Source of the DNA: Bordetella genomosp. 8
GTDB taxonomy: Bacteria; Pseudomonadota; Gammaproteobacteria; Burkholderiales; Burkholderiaceae_B
Length of the DNA: 64,000 nucleotides
NCBI RefSeq assembly: GCF_002119685.1
Contig: NZ_CP021108.1
Location: 2,852,001-2,916,000 of the forward strand
Reading direction: 5' to 3'
Below, one piece after another: positions 17,321-25,531 of the stretch. Below the pieces are notes generated by a model that did no database searches, was not told where the DNA came from, and saw only the letters and a list, made by a program, of their open reading frames with translations. Numbering within the stretch: position 1 is the first letter of the stretch; each line of letters opens with the position of its first letter. The position numbers and the translations under genes were made by a program.

Positions 17321-17545
17321 CTAGGAAATCGAACACGGCGGCTGGGAGATCCGCCATGTGCCCGAGAAACGGACTAGCCCGAAGGATTTTGTTTTTTAGC
17401 GGAAAGTGCACCGTCAGCGCCAGGGGAAATGGGCGGCCTAGGGAAAGCGGTGCTGGGGGGACGTACAGCGGATGTGGCCGCATGGGTTAACAGCGCGGGC
17501 GCTCCCGTCGTTGTCGAGCTGCGCTACTCGCACGGCAGTGCAACG

Positions 17546-17575
17546 TTGACAGTCGAATCCCGGCATGGATAATAT
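17546..17575 (+). promoter_or_regulatory. Strong sigma-70 promoter of the Bug-fumarase-GntR operon
   Basis: TTGACA (17546-17551) and TAATAT (17570-17575) are separated by 18 bases, matching the sigma-70 consensus at 6/6 and 5/6 positions. Transcription would begin about 17582, some 40 bases before the Bug start codon. The -10 overlaps a perfect palindrome, so repression is expected. Confidence 0.75.
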
Positions 17576-17585
17576 GTATATACAT
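17574..17585. promoter_or_regulatory. HutC/GntR-type operator overlapping the -10 and start site
   Basis: ATGTATATACAT is a perfect 12-base palindrome. It fits the GT-N-TA-N-AC core known for HutC-subfamily GntR regulators. A GntR/UTRA regulator of exactly that subfamily is encoded as the last gene of the operon this promoter drives, so it is the natural ligand-controlled repressor. The site's position from -10 to the start point would block RNA polymerase. Binding itself is inference. Confidence 0.65.
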
Positions 17586-17622
17586 TAATATTTATACAGA
17601 CATATAAAACCAGGAGGAGACA

Positions 17623-18600
17623 ATGAAATCAAAGGCTATCGCCTTGGCCTGCGCCCTGTTTGCCGGCATGAGCGGCAGCGTCGCCGCGGCCGACTATCCA
17701 TCGCATGCCATTACCTGGATCGTGCCGTTCGCCGCCGGCGGTCCGACCGACGCGATGGCGCGCAACATCGCCAACCGGGTAGGGCAGGAGCTCAAGCAGA
17801 CCATCCTGATCGAGAACGTCGCCGGCGCGGGCGGCACTATAGGCGCGGCCAAGGCGGCCAAGTCGACGCCCGACGGCTACACCTTCCTGGTCGGGCACGT
17901 CGGCTATATGGCCGCGGCGCCTTCGCTCTACCAGCGCCTGCAGTACGATCCCGTCAAGGATTTCGAGGCGGTGTTCCGCTTCCCCGACACGCCGCTGGTG
18001 CTGCTGGTGGGCGCCGGATCGCCCCAGAAGGACGTGAAGTCGCTGGTGGACTACGCCCGCGCGAATCCCGGCAAGCTGAACTTCGGCAATGCCGGGGTCG
18101 GGTCGACCTCGCATCTGGTGGCGGCCATGTTCGCCGCGCAGGCGCATATCCAGATCACGCCCATCGCGTACAAGGGGGCGGGCCCGGCGATGAACGACCT
18201 GATGGGCGGCCAAGTGGACGCCATGTTCGACCAGACCAACACGGCGCTGCCGCAGACCCGCGGCGGCAAGATACGCGCGCTGGCCTTGACGTCCACCGCG
18301 CAGATGCCGCAGTTTCCCGGTGTGCCTACCCTGGCGGCCAGCGCGGTGCCGGGCTTCGAGGCGTCGACCTGGTATGGCCTGTACGCGCCCCGGGGCACGC
18401 CGCGCCAGGCCATCGATACGCTGTACGCCGCCTGGCAGCAGGCCTTGAAGGACAAGGACTTCACCGGCAAGATGACGGACCAGGGTATCCAGTTGCTCGA
18501 TGCGGGCCAGTATGCGCCGGCGGCGTTCCAGGCCTACACCGCCGATGAGGTCAAGCGCTGGACCGGTGTCATCGAACAGGCCGGGATACCGAAGCAGTAG
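17623..18600 (+). CDS. Bug-family tripartite tricarboxylate receptor
   Basis: A 325-residue periplasmic binding protein with a Sec signal ending SVAAA-DYPSHAI. Landmarks include TWIVPFAAGGPTDAMARNIA, LIENVAGAGGTIGAAKAAK, TPDGYTFLVGHVGYMA and LNFGNAGVGSTSHL. A near-perfect ribosome site (AGGAGGAGA) lies just before the ATG. It is first in an operon with a class I fumarase and a GntR regulator, so its ligand is probably a dicarboxylate handled by that hydro-lyase (fumarate/malate, mesaconate or tartrate). Expression should be controlled through the operator at 17574-17585. Confidence 0.93.
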   Translation: MKSKAIALACALFAGMSGSVAAADYPSHAITWIVPFAAGGPTDAMARNIANRVGQELKQTILIENVAGAGGTIGAAKAAKSTPDGYTFLVGHVGYMAAAPSLYQRLQYDPVKDFEAVFRFPDTPLVLLVGAGSPQKDVKSLVDYARANPGKLNFGNAGVGSTSHLVAAMFAAQAHIQITPIAYKGAGPAMNDLMGGQVDAMFDQTNTALPQTRGGKIRALALTSTAQMPQFPGVPTLAASAVPGFEASTWYGLYAPRGTPRQAIDTLYAAWQQALKDKDFTGKMTDQGIQLLDAGQYAPAAFQAYTADEVKRWTGVIEQAGIPKQ

Positions 18601-18684
18601 CCCGGCTTTCCGGGCGCGGCCACGCGTCCCGGAATCGCCATCGCGGCGGCCGCCGCCTTGCCACGTTCCGCCTCTCCAGCACCC

Positions 18685-20235
18685 ATGCGCGACATCCACG
18701 CCGAAGACATCGTCACCAGCATCGCTGATGCGCTGCAGTTCGTCAGCTATTACCATCCGGCGGATTTCGTCGTGGCCCTGCGTCGTGCGTATGAGGCCGA
18801 AACCCGGCCGGCCGCGCGCAACGCCATGCTGCAGATCCTGATCAACAGCCGTCTGAGCGCGCGTGCGCATCGGCCGATCTGCCAGGATACGGGCGTGGTC
18901 CATGTCTATGCGCGCCTGGGCATGGACGCCCGTATCCGTGGCGAGCAGGGCATGCCGACGCCCACGCTGCAGGCGCTGGCCGATCGTGCCGTCGCGCGCG
19001 CCTATGGCTGGCCGGACAATCCCTTGCGTGCCTCGGTCATACGCGAACCCCTGGGCAAACGCATCAACACCCGCGACAACACGCCGGCCGTCCTGCACGT
19101 GGAGCTGGTCGAAGGCGATGGCCTGCAACTGACGGTCGCGGCCAAGGGCGGCGGCGGCGACGTCAAGGCGCGCTACACGATGCTGAATCCCAGCGATTCG
19201 GTGGCCGACTGGGTGGTCGGGCAACTGCCTGGAATGGGAGCGGGATGGTGCCCGCCCGGTAGTCTGGGCATAGGCGTGGGCGGCACGCCGGAGCAGGCCA
19301 TGTTCATCGCCAAGCGCGCGCTGTTCGAACCCATCGATATCGACGTGCTGCGCGCGCGTGGCGCCTGTACCCCGGCCGAATCGCTGCGCCTGGCGCTGTA
19401 CGAGCGCATCAATGCGCTCGGCATAGGCGCGCAGGGACTGGGCGGCGACCTGACCGTGCTGGACGTGAAGGTGGCGGAGGCGCCCACGCATGCGGCGCTG
19501 CAGGCAGTGGCCATGGTGCCCAACTGCGCGGCCACGCGCTTCGTCTCGTTCGAACTGGATGGATCGGGACCGGCGCGGCTGGAGCCACCCGATCCCGCGC
19601 TCTGGGACCGCCTGCCCGACGCGTTGCCGCTGGACGAGGGCCGCCGGGTCGACCTCGACAGCCTGACGCGCGATGAGGTGGCGCAATGGCGGGCGGGCGA
19701 AACGCTGCTGCTGTCCGGCACGTTGCTGACCGGACGCGATGCCGCCCACAAGCGCCTGGCCGACATGCTGGAGCGCGGCGAGCCCTTGCCGGTGGATCTG
19801 CGCAACCGCGCCATCTACTATGTCGGGCCGGTGGATCCGGTGGCTGGCGAAGCGGTGGGGCCGGCCGGGCCCACCACATCGAACCGCATGGACAAGTTCA
19901 TGCCTGCCCTGATGTCGCGCACCGGGTTGCTGGTGTCGATAGGCAAGGCGGAACGGGGAAGCCAGGCGGCCACGGCTATCGCGCGGGCCGGCGGCGCCTA
20001 CCTGATCGCGGTCGGCGGCGCCGCCTATCTGGTGTCGCAGGCGGTCCGCGCGGCGCGTGTGGTGGCCTTCGCCGACCTGGGCATGGAGGCCATCTACGAA
20101 TTCCAGGTGCGCGACATGCCGGTGACCGTCGCGCTGGACGCGCACGGGGGGTCGGTGCACAGGTTCGCGATATACAATGCCGGGTCCGAAACGCATGAAA
20201 GGGTCGCGACGTCCGATGGAGCCGCGTTACGCTGA
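18685..20235 (+). CDS. Class I (iron-sulfur) fumarate hydratase / related hydro-lyase
   Basis: A 516-residue single-chain class I fumarase of the FumA/FumB type, in which the alpha and beta domains are fused. Cys66 (in PICQDTG), Cys189 (WCPPGSLGIGVGG) and Cys281 (VPNCAATRF) have spacings close to the three 4Fe-4S ligands of E. coli FumA. The C-terminal beta domain includes GPTTSNRMDKFMP. It should interconvert fumarate and malate, but the family also includes mesaconase and tartrate dehydratase activity. I chose ATG 18685 over a TTG at 18658. It is placed between a Bug receptor and its regulator, implying a catabolic rather than TCA-cycle role. Confidence 0.88.
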   Translation: MRDIHAEDIVTSIADALQFVSYYHPADFVVALRRAYEAETRPAARNAMLQILINSRLSARAHRPICQDTGVVHVYARLGMDARIRGEQGMPTPTLQALADRAVARAYGWPDNPLRASVIREPLGKRINTRDNTPAVLHVELVEGDGLQLTVAAKGGGGDVKARYTMLNPSDSVADWVVGQLPGMGAGWCPPGSLGIGVGGTPEQAMFIAKRALFEPIDIDVLRARGACTPAESLRLALYERINALGIGAQGLGGDLTVLDVKVAEAPTHAALQAVAMVPNCAATRFVSFELDGSGPARLEPPDPALWDRLPDALPLDEGRRVDLDSLTRDEVAQWRAGETLLLSGTLLTGRDAAHKRLADMLERGEPLPVDLRNRAIYYVGPVDPVAGEAVGPAGPTTSNRMDKFMPALMSRTGLLVSIGKAERGSQAATAIARAGGAYLIAVGGAAYLVSQAVRAARVVAFADLGMEAIYEFQVRDMPVTVALDAHGGSVHRFAIYNAGSETHERVATSDGAALR

Positions 20236-20959
20236 ACTGACCAGGACGCTGATCAAGGACATCGCCGACGGGGTCTATCCCGTCGGGGGCAGCCTGCCTT
20301 CGGAGATCGATCTGGCGGGCAAGTACGGCGTCAGCCGCGGGACCGTGCGGGTGGCGCTGGAGCGCATACAGACCCTGGGCCTGATCACGCGGCGCAAGCG
20401 CGCCGGCACCCGCGTGGAAGCCTCCGCGCCGCGTGCCACGGAATACGGCCCCACCATTTCCACCGTCGAAGAGCTGGTGCAGTACGGCGCCGATACCGAG
20501 CGCGTCGTGCATAGCGTGCGCAATATCGTGGTCGACATGGCGCTGGCGGACCGGCTCGGCCTGGCGCCGGGCAGCCGCTGGGCGCATATCCAGACATCGC
20601 GGACCAATCCGCTGTCGCCCGATTATCCATTGGCCTGGTCGCACCTGTATGTGCCGCAGGACCTCGGGCCGCGCATACGCCGCGCGATGGAAGACAATCA
20701 CCAGGCGCTGGTGTGCGACCTGATCTGCCAGGCCACCGGCCGCGTGGTCAAGGAGATCCGCCAGACGGTACGCGCGGTGGGGGTGCCCGCCGCGGTCGCG
20801 CAGTCCCTGGGCACGGCCCCCGACGCCCATGCGCTGGAATTCGTGCGCCAGTATTACGACCAGTCCAACAAGCTCTTCGAAGTCGCGGTCAGCCTGCACC
20901 CGGCCGACCGCTTCAGCTATACCACCGTGCTCCAAAGGCAGGGGCCGGCCGCGCGCTGA
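20216..20959 (+). CDS. GntR-family regulator, HutC/UTRA subfamily
   Basis: A 247-residue regulator. Residues 1-70 form the GntR winged helix (YAELTRTLIKDIADGVYPVG, LPSEIDLAGKYGVSRGTVR, RKRAGTRV). The rest is a UTRA effector domain, with VPAAVAQSLGTAPDAHALEF and a final SLHPADRFSYTTVL strand. It overlaps the fumarase end by 20 bases in another frame. Starts at 20177 and 20195 are also open; 20216 gives the usual family length. It most likely represses its own operon at the palindrome 17574-17585 and responds to the substrate or product of the fumarase. Confidence 0.88.
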   Translation: MEPRYAELTRTLIKDIADGVYPVGGSLPSEIDLAGKYGVSRGTVRVALERIQTLGLITRRKRAGTRVEASAPRATEYGPTISTVEELVQYGADTERVVHSVRNIVVDMALADRLGLAPGSRWAHIQTSRTNPLSPDYPLAWSHLYVPQDLGPRIRRAMEDNHQALVCDLICQATGRVVKEIRQTVRAVGVPAAVAQSLGTAPDAHALEFVRQYYDQSNKLFEVAVSLHPADRFSYTTVLQRQGPAAR

Positions 20960-21072
20960 GGCTCCGCCGGCCGCCGGATCGGGCGGGGAATTCCCTCGTC
21001 GGTGTTTTTCACACGTGGCGAAGTCACGGAATGACGCTATCGTTCGGGACGTAGTTGGGTGCTTACTCCCCG

Positions 21073-21099
21073 GTTCTTCCCAGTTCTTTGCCAGTTCTT
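21073..21099 (+). repeat. Three GTTCTT direct repeats phased by one helical turn
   Basis: GTTCTT occurs at 21073, 21083 and 21094, 10 and 11 bases apart, within the leader of the alcohol dehydrogenase gene and just before its ribosome site. The spacing places all copies on one DNA face, as for an activator site. It may also be chance. Confidence 0.35.
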
Positions 21100-21117
21100 C
21101 AGGTCCAGGAGAAAACG

Positions 21118-22137
21118 ATGCGCAAGATGAAGGCGGTGCAGGTAGCGAAAGCCCATGGTCCTCTGGAAGTCGTCGAGCGCGACGTGCCGGAACCGCCCGC
21201 GGGCCATGTGCTGATCAAGGTGCAGGCATGCGGGATATGCCACAGCGATTCGTTCACGAAAGAGGGGTTGTGGCCGGGCTTGCAGTTTCCGCGCGTGCCG
21301 GGACACGAAATCGCGGGTGTGATCGATACGCTGGGCAGTGGCGTCCAGGATTGGCGGGTCGGCCAGCGTGTGGGCGTGGGTTGGCATGGCGGTCATTGCG
21401 GCCACTGCGACAGCTGCCGGCATGGCGATTTCGTGCTTTGCCAGACCGCGCTGGTGCCGGGCATCAGCTACGACGGCGGCTATGCGGACTACATGGTGGC
21501 GCCGCAGGAGGCCCTGGCGCGCATGCCCGACGATCTGTCGGACGTCGACGCCGCGCCGCTGCTCTGCGCTGGCATCACCACCTTCAATGCCTTGCGCAAC
21601 AGCGGCGCGCGCGCCGGCGACGTCGCGGCGATCCTGGGCATCGGCGGGCTGGGCCATCTGGGCGTGCAGTTCGCGCGGCAGATGGGCTTCGTGACGGTCG
21701 CGATCGCGCGCGGCCAGGACAAGGCGCCCCTGGCGCTGCAGCTCGGGGCGCACCACTACATCGATAGCGAGGCCCAGGACGTCGGCGAAACGCTGCGCGG
21801 CCTGGGCGGGGCCAAGGTCGTCCTGGCGACGGTCACCAGCGGCAAGGCCATGAGCGCCGTGATGGGCGGCCTGGGGCGCAATGGCAAGCTGATCATGGTG
21901 GGCATTTCCCAGGAACCCGTGGAAGTGCCGGTGACGCAGTTCATCTCGGGCCGCAATTCGGTCCAGGGATGGCCGTCGGGCACGGCGGCGGATTCGCAGG
22001 AAACGCTGGCCTTCAGCGCCATGTCCGGCGTCAAGCCGATGATCGAGGAGTATCCCCTGTCGCGCGCCGCCGAAGCCTACGATCGGATGATGAGCGGCAA
22101 GGCGCGCTTCAGGGTGGTGCTGACGCCCGGCAGCTGA
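21118..22137 (+). CDS. Zinc-dependent alcohol dehydrogenase (AdhP-like)
   Basis: A 339-residue medium-chain dehydrogenase. The catalytic zinc site uses Cys41 (GICHSD) and His63 with Glu64 (GHE), and a later Cys in APLLCAGITT. The structural zinc is bound by Cys94, 97, 100 and 108 (HCGHCDSCRHGDFVLC). The NAD-binding fold carries GIGGLGHLGVQFA. The start at 21118 follows AGGAGA at the right distance; a longer frame from 21055 is not supported. It should oxidise primary alcohols or reduce aldehydes. It is monocistronic, and its stop abuts the stop of the convergent membrane-protein gene. Confidence 0.92.
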   Translation: MRKMKAVQVAKAHGPLEVVERDVPEPPAGHVLIKVQACGICHSDSFTKEGLWPGLQFPRVPGHEIAGVIDTLGSGVQDWRVGQRVGVGWHGGHCGHCDSCRHGDFVLCQTALVPGISYDGGYADYMVAPQEALARMPDDLSDVDAAPLLCAGITTFNALRNSGARAGDVAAILGIGGLGHLGVQFARQMGFVTVAIARGQDKAPLALQLGAHHYIDSEAQDVGETLRGLGGAKVVLATVTSGKAMSAVMGGLGRNGKLIMVGISQEPVEVPVTQFISGRNSVQGWPSGTAADSQETLAFSAMSGVKPMIEEYPLSRAAEAYDRMMSGKARFRVVLTPGS

Positions 22138-22620
22138 TCAGGCGGGTGTAGGCCGGGCCTTGCCGCGCATGTCGGCGGCGGGCCGCGGGAAGCCGCTGCG
22201 ATCGGTGTAGTCCGGGTAATCGACGCCGCGGCGGCCGGGCGGCCGACGATACGCGTTGGCGGCGTACACATCGACGGCGGTGACCGTGGCCAGGTTGGCC
22301 AGCGTCGCGCCGGTGCGCAACATCGTCGCGCGGCGGCTCCTGTCGCCGGTGACGGTGGCCATATCCAACAGGTCGCCGCCGACCCGCGCCCAGAGCCAGG
22401 GCGCGGCGTCCTGCGATTTCAGGATACCGGCGCCGGTGGCGATTTCGCGCAAGCCGTAAAGCCGTACCAGCGTGGGATGTTGCCTGACGCCGCAGAGCCG
22501 GGCGATGGTCCTGGGCATGGCCAGTTCGGCGATGCCCAATGCGATGCTGAACCATCCGAGGCCATTGGCCAATCGGCCATGCGCGGAGGCGGTGGGTCTG
22601 GAATGCGTGGTGTGGTCCAT
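22138..22620 (-). CDS. Conserved membrane protein, stand-alone N-terminal domain of cyclase/dehydrase-like proteins
   Basis: A 160-residue protein with a segment GLGWFSIALGIAELAMPRTIARLCGV followed by LYGLREIATGAGIL and a further hydrophobic helix. This pattern is the one found at the N-terminus of many SRPBCC 'cyclase/dehydrase' proteins; here the SRPBCC lipid-binding domain is absent. The tail is Pro/Arg-rich. AGGGAGC lies before the ATG. Function is unknown. It is downstream of a parvulin gene on the same strand with an 86-base gap. Confidence 0.65.
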   Translation of the reverse strand: MDHTTHSRPTASAHGRLANGLGWFSIALGIAELAMPRTIARLCGVRQHPTLVRLYGLREIATGAGILKSQDAAPWLWARVGGDLLDMATVTGDRSRRATMLRTGATLANLATVTAVDVYAANAYRRPPGRRGVDYPDYTDRSGFPRPAADMRGKARPTPA

Positions 22621-22706
22621 GGATGCTCCCTGTCGGTAGGTCGCATCAACCAGCAAAGACCGTTCCGCCGGCCGTCGTGACGCGGCGGCCGGCGGTCGTG
22701 CGGCGC

Positions 22707-22985
22707 TTAGCGGCGGTCGGTGACTTCGACCAGGTGGTAGCCGAACTGGGTCTTGACAGGGCCTTGCACGACATTGACGGGCGCGCTGAACACGACCTCG
22801 TCGAATTCGCGCACCATCTGGCCAGGACCGAAGGTGCCCAGGTTGCCGCCGTCGCGGCCAGAGGGGCACTGGGAATGTTCACGCGCGACTTGCGCGAAAT
22901 CGGCGCCGCCTTCGATGGCGGTCTTCAGTTCATTGCATTGCTGTTCCGTGGGAACCAGAATGTGGCGGGCAGTGGCTTGGGCCAT
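22707..22985 (-). CDS. ppiC: Parvulin-type peptidyl-prolyl cis-trans isomerase (PpiC-like)
   Basis: A 92-residue single-domain parvulin, the same size as E. coli PpiC (93). Motifs include ARHILVPTEQQCNEL, GADFAQVAREHSQCPSGRDGGNLG and the final PVKTQFGYHLVEVTDR. It lacks a signal peptide, so it is cytoplasmic, assisting proline isomerisation in protein folding. AGGAGA precedes the ATG. Neighbours give no more specific role. Confidence 0.93.
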   Translation of the reverse strand: MAQATARHILVPTEQQCNELKTAIEGGADFAQVAREHSQCPSGRDGGNLGTFGPGQMVREFDEVVFSAPVNVVQGPVKTQFGYHLVEVTDRR

Positions 22986-23078
22986 GTGATCGATCTCCTG
23001 TGGTCAAGGTGAACTCGACAGCGTAACCCAATCGGCCGCGCCATGCCGTGACGCGTTGAAATCCACTGCCACCCGCGC

Positions 23079-24104
23079 TCAATGTCCGCGCGCCTTCAAC
23101 TGCGCATCGAGTCGCGTGTAGACGCGGCGGGCATTGCCTTCGAAGATCTTGAAGCGCGCTTCGGGCGTGATGTCGGCCGCCGACACATAGCGGCGCGTGT
23201 CGTCGAAATAGTGCCCCGTTTCCGGATCGATACCGCGTACCGCGCCGATCATCTCGCTGGCGAAGAGGATGTTGTCGATGGGAATGACCCGCGTCAGCAG
23301 GTCGATGCCGGGCTGATGGTAGACGCAGGTATCGAAGAAGATATTGTTCAGCAGATGATCCTGCAGCAGGGGCTTCTTCAGCGCCTGCGCCAGGCCGCGG
23401 AAGCGTCCCCAGTGATAGGGCACCGCGCCGCCGCCGTGGGGAATGACCAGCTTCAGTGTGGGGAAGTCGCTGAACAGATCGGAGTCCAGGCATTGCATGA
23501 ATGCCGTCGTGTCCGCGTTCAGGTAGTGCGCCCCCGTGGTATGGAAGCAGGCGTTGCAGCTCTGGCTGACGTGCACCATGGCCGGCACGTCGTACTCGAC
23601 CAGCTTTTCGTACAGCGGATACCAGTAGCGGTCGCTCAGCGGCGGGCTGGTCCAATGGCCGCCCGAGGGGTCCGGGTTCAGGTTGACCGCGACGTTGCCG
23701 TACTCCTCCACGCAGCGCTTCAGTTCAGGCAGGCAGGTCGCGACGTCCACACCCGGGCTCTGCGGCAGCATGGCGGCCGGCACGAAATGCTCGGGGAACA
23801 GCGAGGCAACGCGGAAGCACATTTCGTTGCAGATCGCCGCCCACGTCGAGGACACCTGGAAATCGCCGATGTGATGCGCCATGAAGCTGGCGCGCGGGCT
23901 GAACACGGTGATGTCGTGGCCGCGTTCCTTCATGATGCGCAACTGGTTGGACTCGATCGCCTCGCGCAATTCGTCATCGCCGATATGCAGCTCCGACGCC
24001 TTGGGCGCCGGCGTGCCGTCGTTGATCGAAGCGATCTGGCGCTTGCGCCATGCTTCCAGGGCGGGCGGGGCGGTGGTGAAGTGTCCGTGGCAATCGATGA
24101 TCAT
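23079..24104 (-). CDS. ligJ: Amidohydrolase-family protein, 4-oxalomesaconate hydratase-like (LigJ)
   Basis: A 341-residue TIM-barrel metalloenzyme. The N-terminal metal-binding IIDCHGHFTTAPPALEAWR closely matches my knowledge of LigJ, the 4-oxalomesaconate hydratase of the protocatechuate 4,5-cleavage and gallate pathways. Other family residues are MVHVSQSC, LVIPHGGGAVPYHWGR and IDNILFASEM. Family length fits. It would hydrate 4-oxalomesaconate to 4-carboxy-4-hydroxy-2-oxoadipate. No other lig or gal gene is near. Two Bug receptors lie upstream on the same strand but behind a terminator. The amidohydrolase assignment is certain, the substrate less so. Confidence 0.78.
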   Translation of the reverse strand: MIIDCHGHFTTAPPALEAWRKRQIASINDGTPAPKASELHIGDDELREAIESNQLRIMKERGHDITVFSPRASFMAHHIGDFQVSSTWAAICNEMCFRVASLFPEHFVPAAMLPQSPGVDVATCLPELKRCVEEYGNVAVNLNPDPSGGHWTSPPLSDRYWYPLYEKLVEYDVPAMVHVSQSCNACFHTTGAHYLNADTTAFMQCLDSDLFSDFPTLKLVIPHGGGAVPYHWGRFRGLAQALKKPLLQDHLLNNIFFDTCVYHQPGIDLLTRVIPIDNILFASEMIGAVRGIDPETGHYFDDTRRYVSAADITPEARFKIFEGNARRVYTRLDAQLKARGH

Positions 24105-24297
24105 GGCGCATCCGGTGTAACGCCCGCGCTGCGGCGGGCTCGTGAAATCGTGCGGGGCTGTCTCACCCGCGAGCGTCGCGACCGTGGGCGATCGATCGTG
24201 GGCGAGCTATGGTGCGACTCGCGCGGCGCGTGCGTCAAATATATATTTCTGAGCGATTCCATATCGAAATCGAATAAATACCCAGCTGCGGCGCAAC

Positions 24298-24324
24298 AAA
24301 AAGCCCAGGCCGGAGCCTGGGCTT
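24298..24324 (-). terminator. Rho-independent terminator after the first tandem Bug gene
   Basis: A 10-bp inverted repeat (AAGCCCAGGC / GCCTGGGCTT) encloses the loop CGGA. On the minus strand the stem is followed by TTTTT. It ends about 40 bases after the stop of the Bug gene 24365-25342 and separates it from the LigJ-like gene. Confidence 0.85.
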
Positions 24325-24364
24325 GATGTACCTGGATGCGCGGCCGCGCGGGTGTTGCGCCGCG

Positions 24365-25342
24365 TCAGTCTTCCTGGCGCATGCCGGTGGCCTTGACCAC
24401 GGCGCCTAGGCGCGCGCGCTCCTCGTCGCAGAACTTGACGAAGTCGGCGCGCGTGCCGCCGACGGGCTCGATGCCCAGTTCGGTCAGGCGCTTGACGTTG
24501 GCCGGATCCTTCATCGCGGCGTCCACCGCGCTGGCGACCTTGTCCAGGATGGCGTCAGGCGTGCCCTTGGGCGCGTGCACGCCGGCCCAGTGCGCGATCT
24601 TGATCTCGGGGAAGCCCTGTTCGGCGGCGGTGCTCAGTTCCGGATAGGCCTTGATGCGTTCGGACCAGGTGCAGGCCAGCGCTTTCAGCTTGCCGGAGCG
24701 GATCATGGGCAGAACGACGATGCTGGCTTCGGACGTGGCGTCGACCTGGTTGCCGATCACGGCGGTCACCGATTCGGAGCCGCTCTTGTACGGGATCAGG
24801 TCCAGCTTGGCGCCGTAGGTGGTGGCCAGGATGCCTTCCACGAAGTGCGGCGTGCTGCCGGTGCCGGCGGTGGCGAAATGCAGGCCATGGCCTTGCTTGG
24901 ACGCTTCGACGAATTCCTTCAGGGTCGAATAGGGTGAGTTGGCGGGCGCCACCACGACGGACGGCGCCAGGCCCACCATGGCGACCGGTACCAGATCGCT
25001 GTCCTTGTAGTGGACCTTGCGAATCATGCTGTTCGAGATCACGCCGGCGGCGCTGATCAGGAAGGTATAGCCGTCGTTGTCGGCGCGCGCGACGTAATCG
25101 GTGCCGATGACCGCGCCGGCGCCCGGCTTGTTCTCGACCACGACCTGGGCGTTCAGGTTCTTGGCGATGCCTTCGGCCGCGGCGCGGCCCAGCAGGTCGT
25201 TGGCGCCGCCAGGCGCGAACGGCACGATGACGCGGATGGGCTTGGACGGCCACTTGTCGTCGGCGAATGCGATCTTGGGGGCCGCGGCGACGGCGGCCAT
25301 GCCAAAGGCGGCCGTATTGAAACGGCGGCGAGAGATGTTCAT
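24365..25342 (-). CDS. Bug-family tripartite tricarboxylate receptor (tandem copy 1)
   Basis: A 325-residue binding protein with a twin-arginine-like leader (ISRRRFNTAAFG) ending at IAFA-DDKWPSKPI. Family landmarks are VIVPFAPGGANDLLGRAAAEG, VENKPGAGAVIGTDYVARADNDGYTFL and TAGTGSTPHFVEG. It is strongly similar along its whole length to the gene just upstream (25532-26512), so the two arose by tandem duplication. AGGAGC lies before the ATG. A strong terminator follows. The ligand is unknown; most Bug proteins use the Sec route, so possible Tat export is noteworthy. Confidence 0.93.
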   Translation of the reverse strand: MNISRRRFNTAAFGMAAVAAAPKIAFADDKWPSKPIRVIVPFAPGGANDLLGRAAAEGIAKNLNAQVVVENKPGAGAVIGTDYVARADNDGYTFLISAAGVISNSMIRKVHYKDSDLVPVAMVGLAPSVVVAPANSPYSTLKEFVEASKQGHGLHFATAGTGSTPHFVEGILATTYGAKLDLIPYKSGSESVTAVIGNQVDATSEASIVVLPMIRSGKLKALACTWSERIKAYPELSTAAEQGFPEIKIAHWAGVHAPKGTPDAILDKVASAVDAAMKDPANVKRLTELGIEPVGGTRADFVKFCDEERARLGAVVKATGMRQED

Positions 25343-25531
25343 TGATGTGCTCCTGGGGTAAAGCTTTTTAGTAGTTATGGTTTGTGGACGTGGTTCTTGG
25401 GACTTGGTGGGGACGTGTAATTTAACCGATTCAACGGCGCTTACGCGCCGCGCCGCAGCTGCGAAGCCGCGGCGCGATGCATGATCGAAGATGCTGTCGT
25501 GAACCTGTCAGCAAGCGCTCAGGCGAATGGA

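Larger units (their letters stand above)
17321..17622. other. Intergenic region holding the promoter of the Bug-fumarase-GntR operon
   Basis: This 302-base stretch separates the hypothetical gene from the Bug receptor. The left part, up to about 17540, shows no gene, repeat or convincing hairpin. The right 80 bases are sharply AT-rich and carry the promoter, a palindromic operator and a strong ribosome site (AGGAGGAGA), described separately. Confidence 0.7.

Noticed and set aside
17629..20196. An 855-codon minus-strand frame opposite the Bug and fumarase genes
   Set aside because: It has no family motif and no ribosome site; the plus-strand genes have recognisable domains and catalytic Cys residues.
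25449..25476. 8-bp GC inverted repeat after the second tandem Bug gene, considered as a terminator
   Set aside because: Its 12-base loop and lack of a U run on the minus strand do not support Rho-independent termination.
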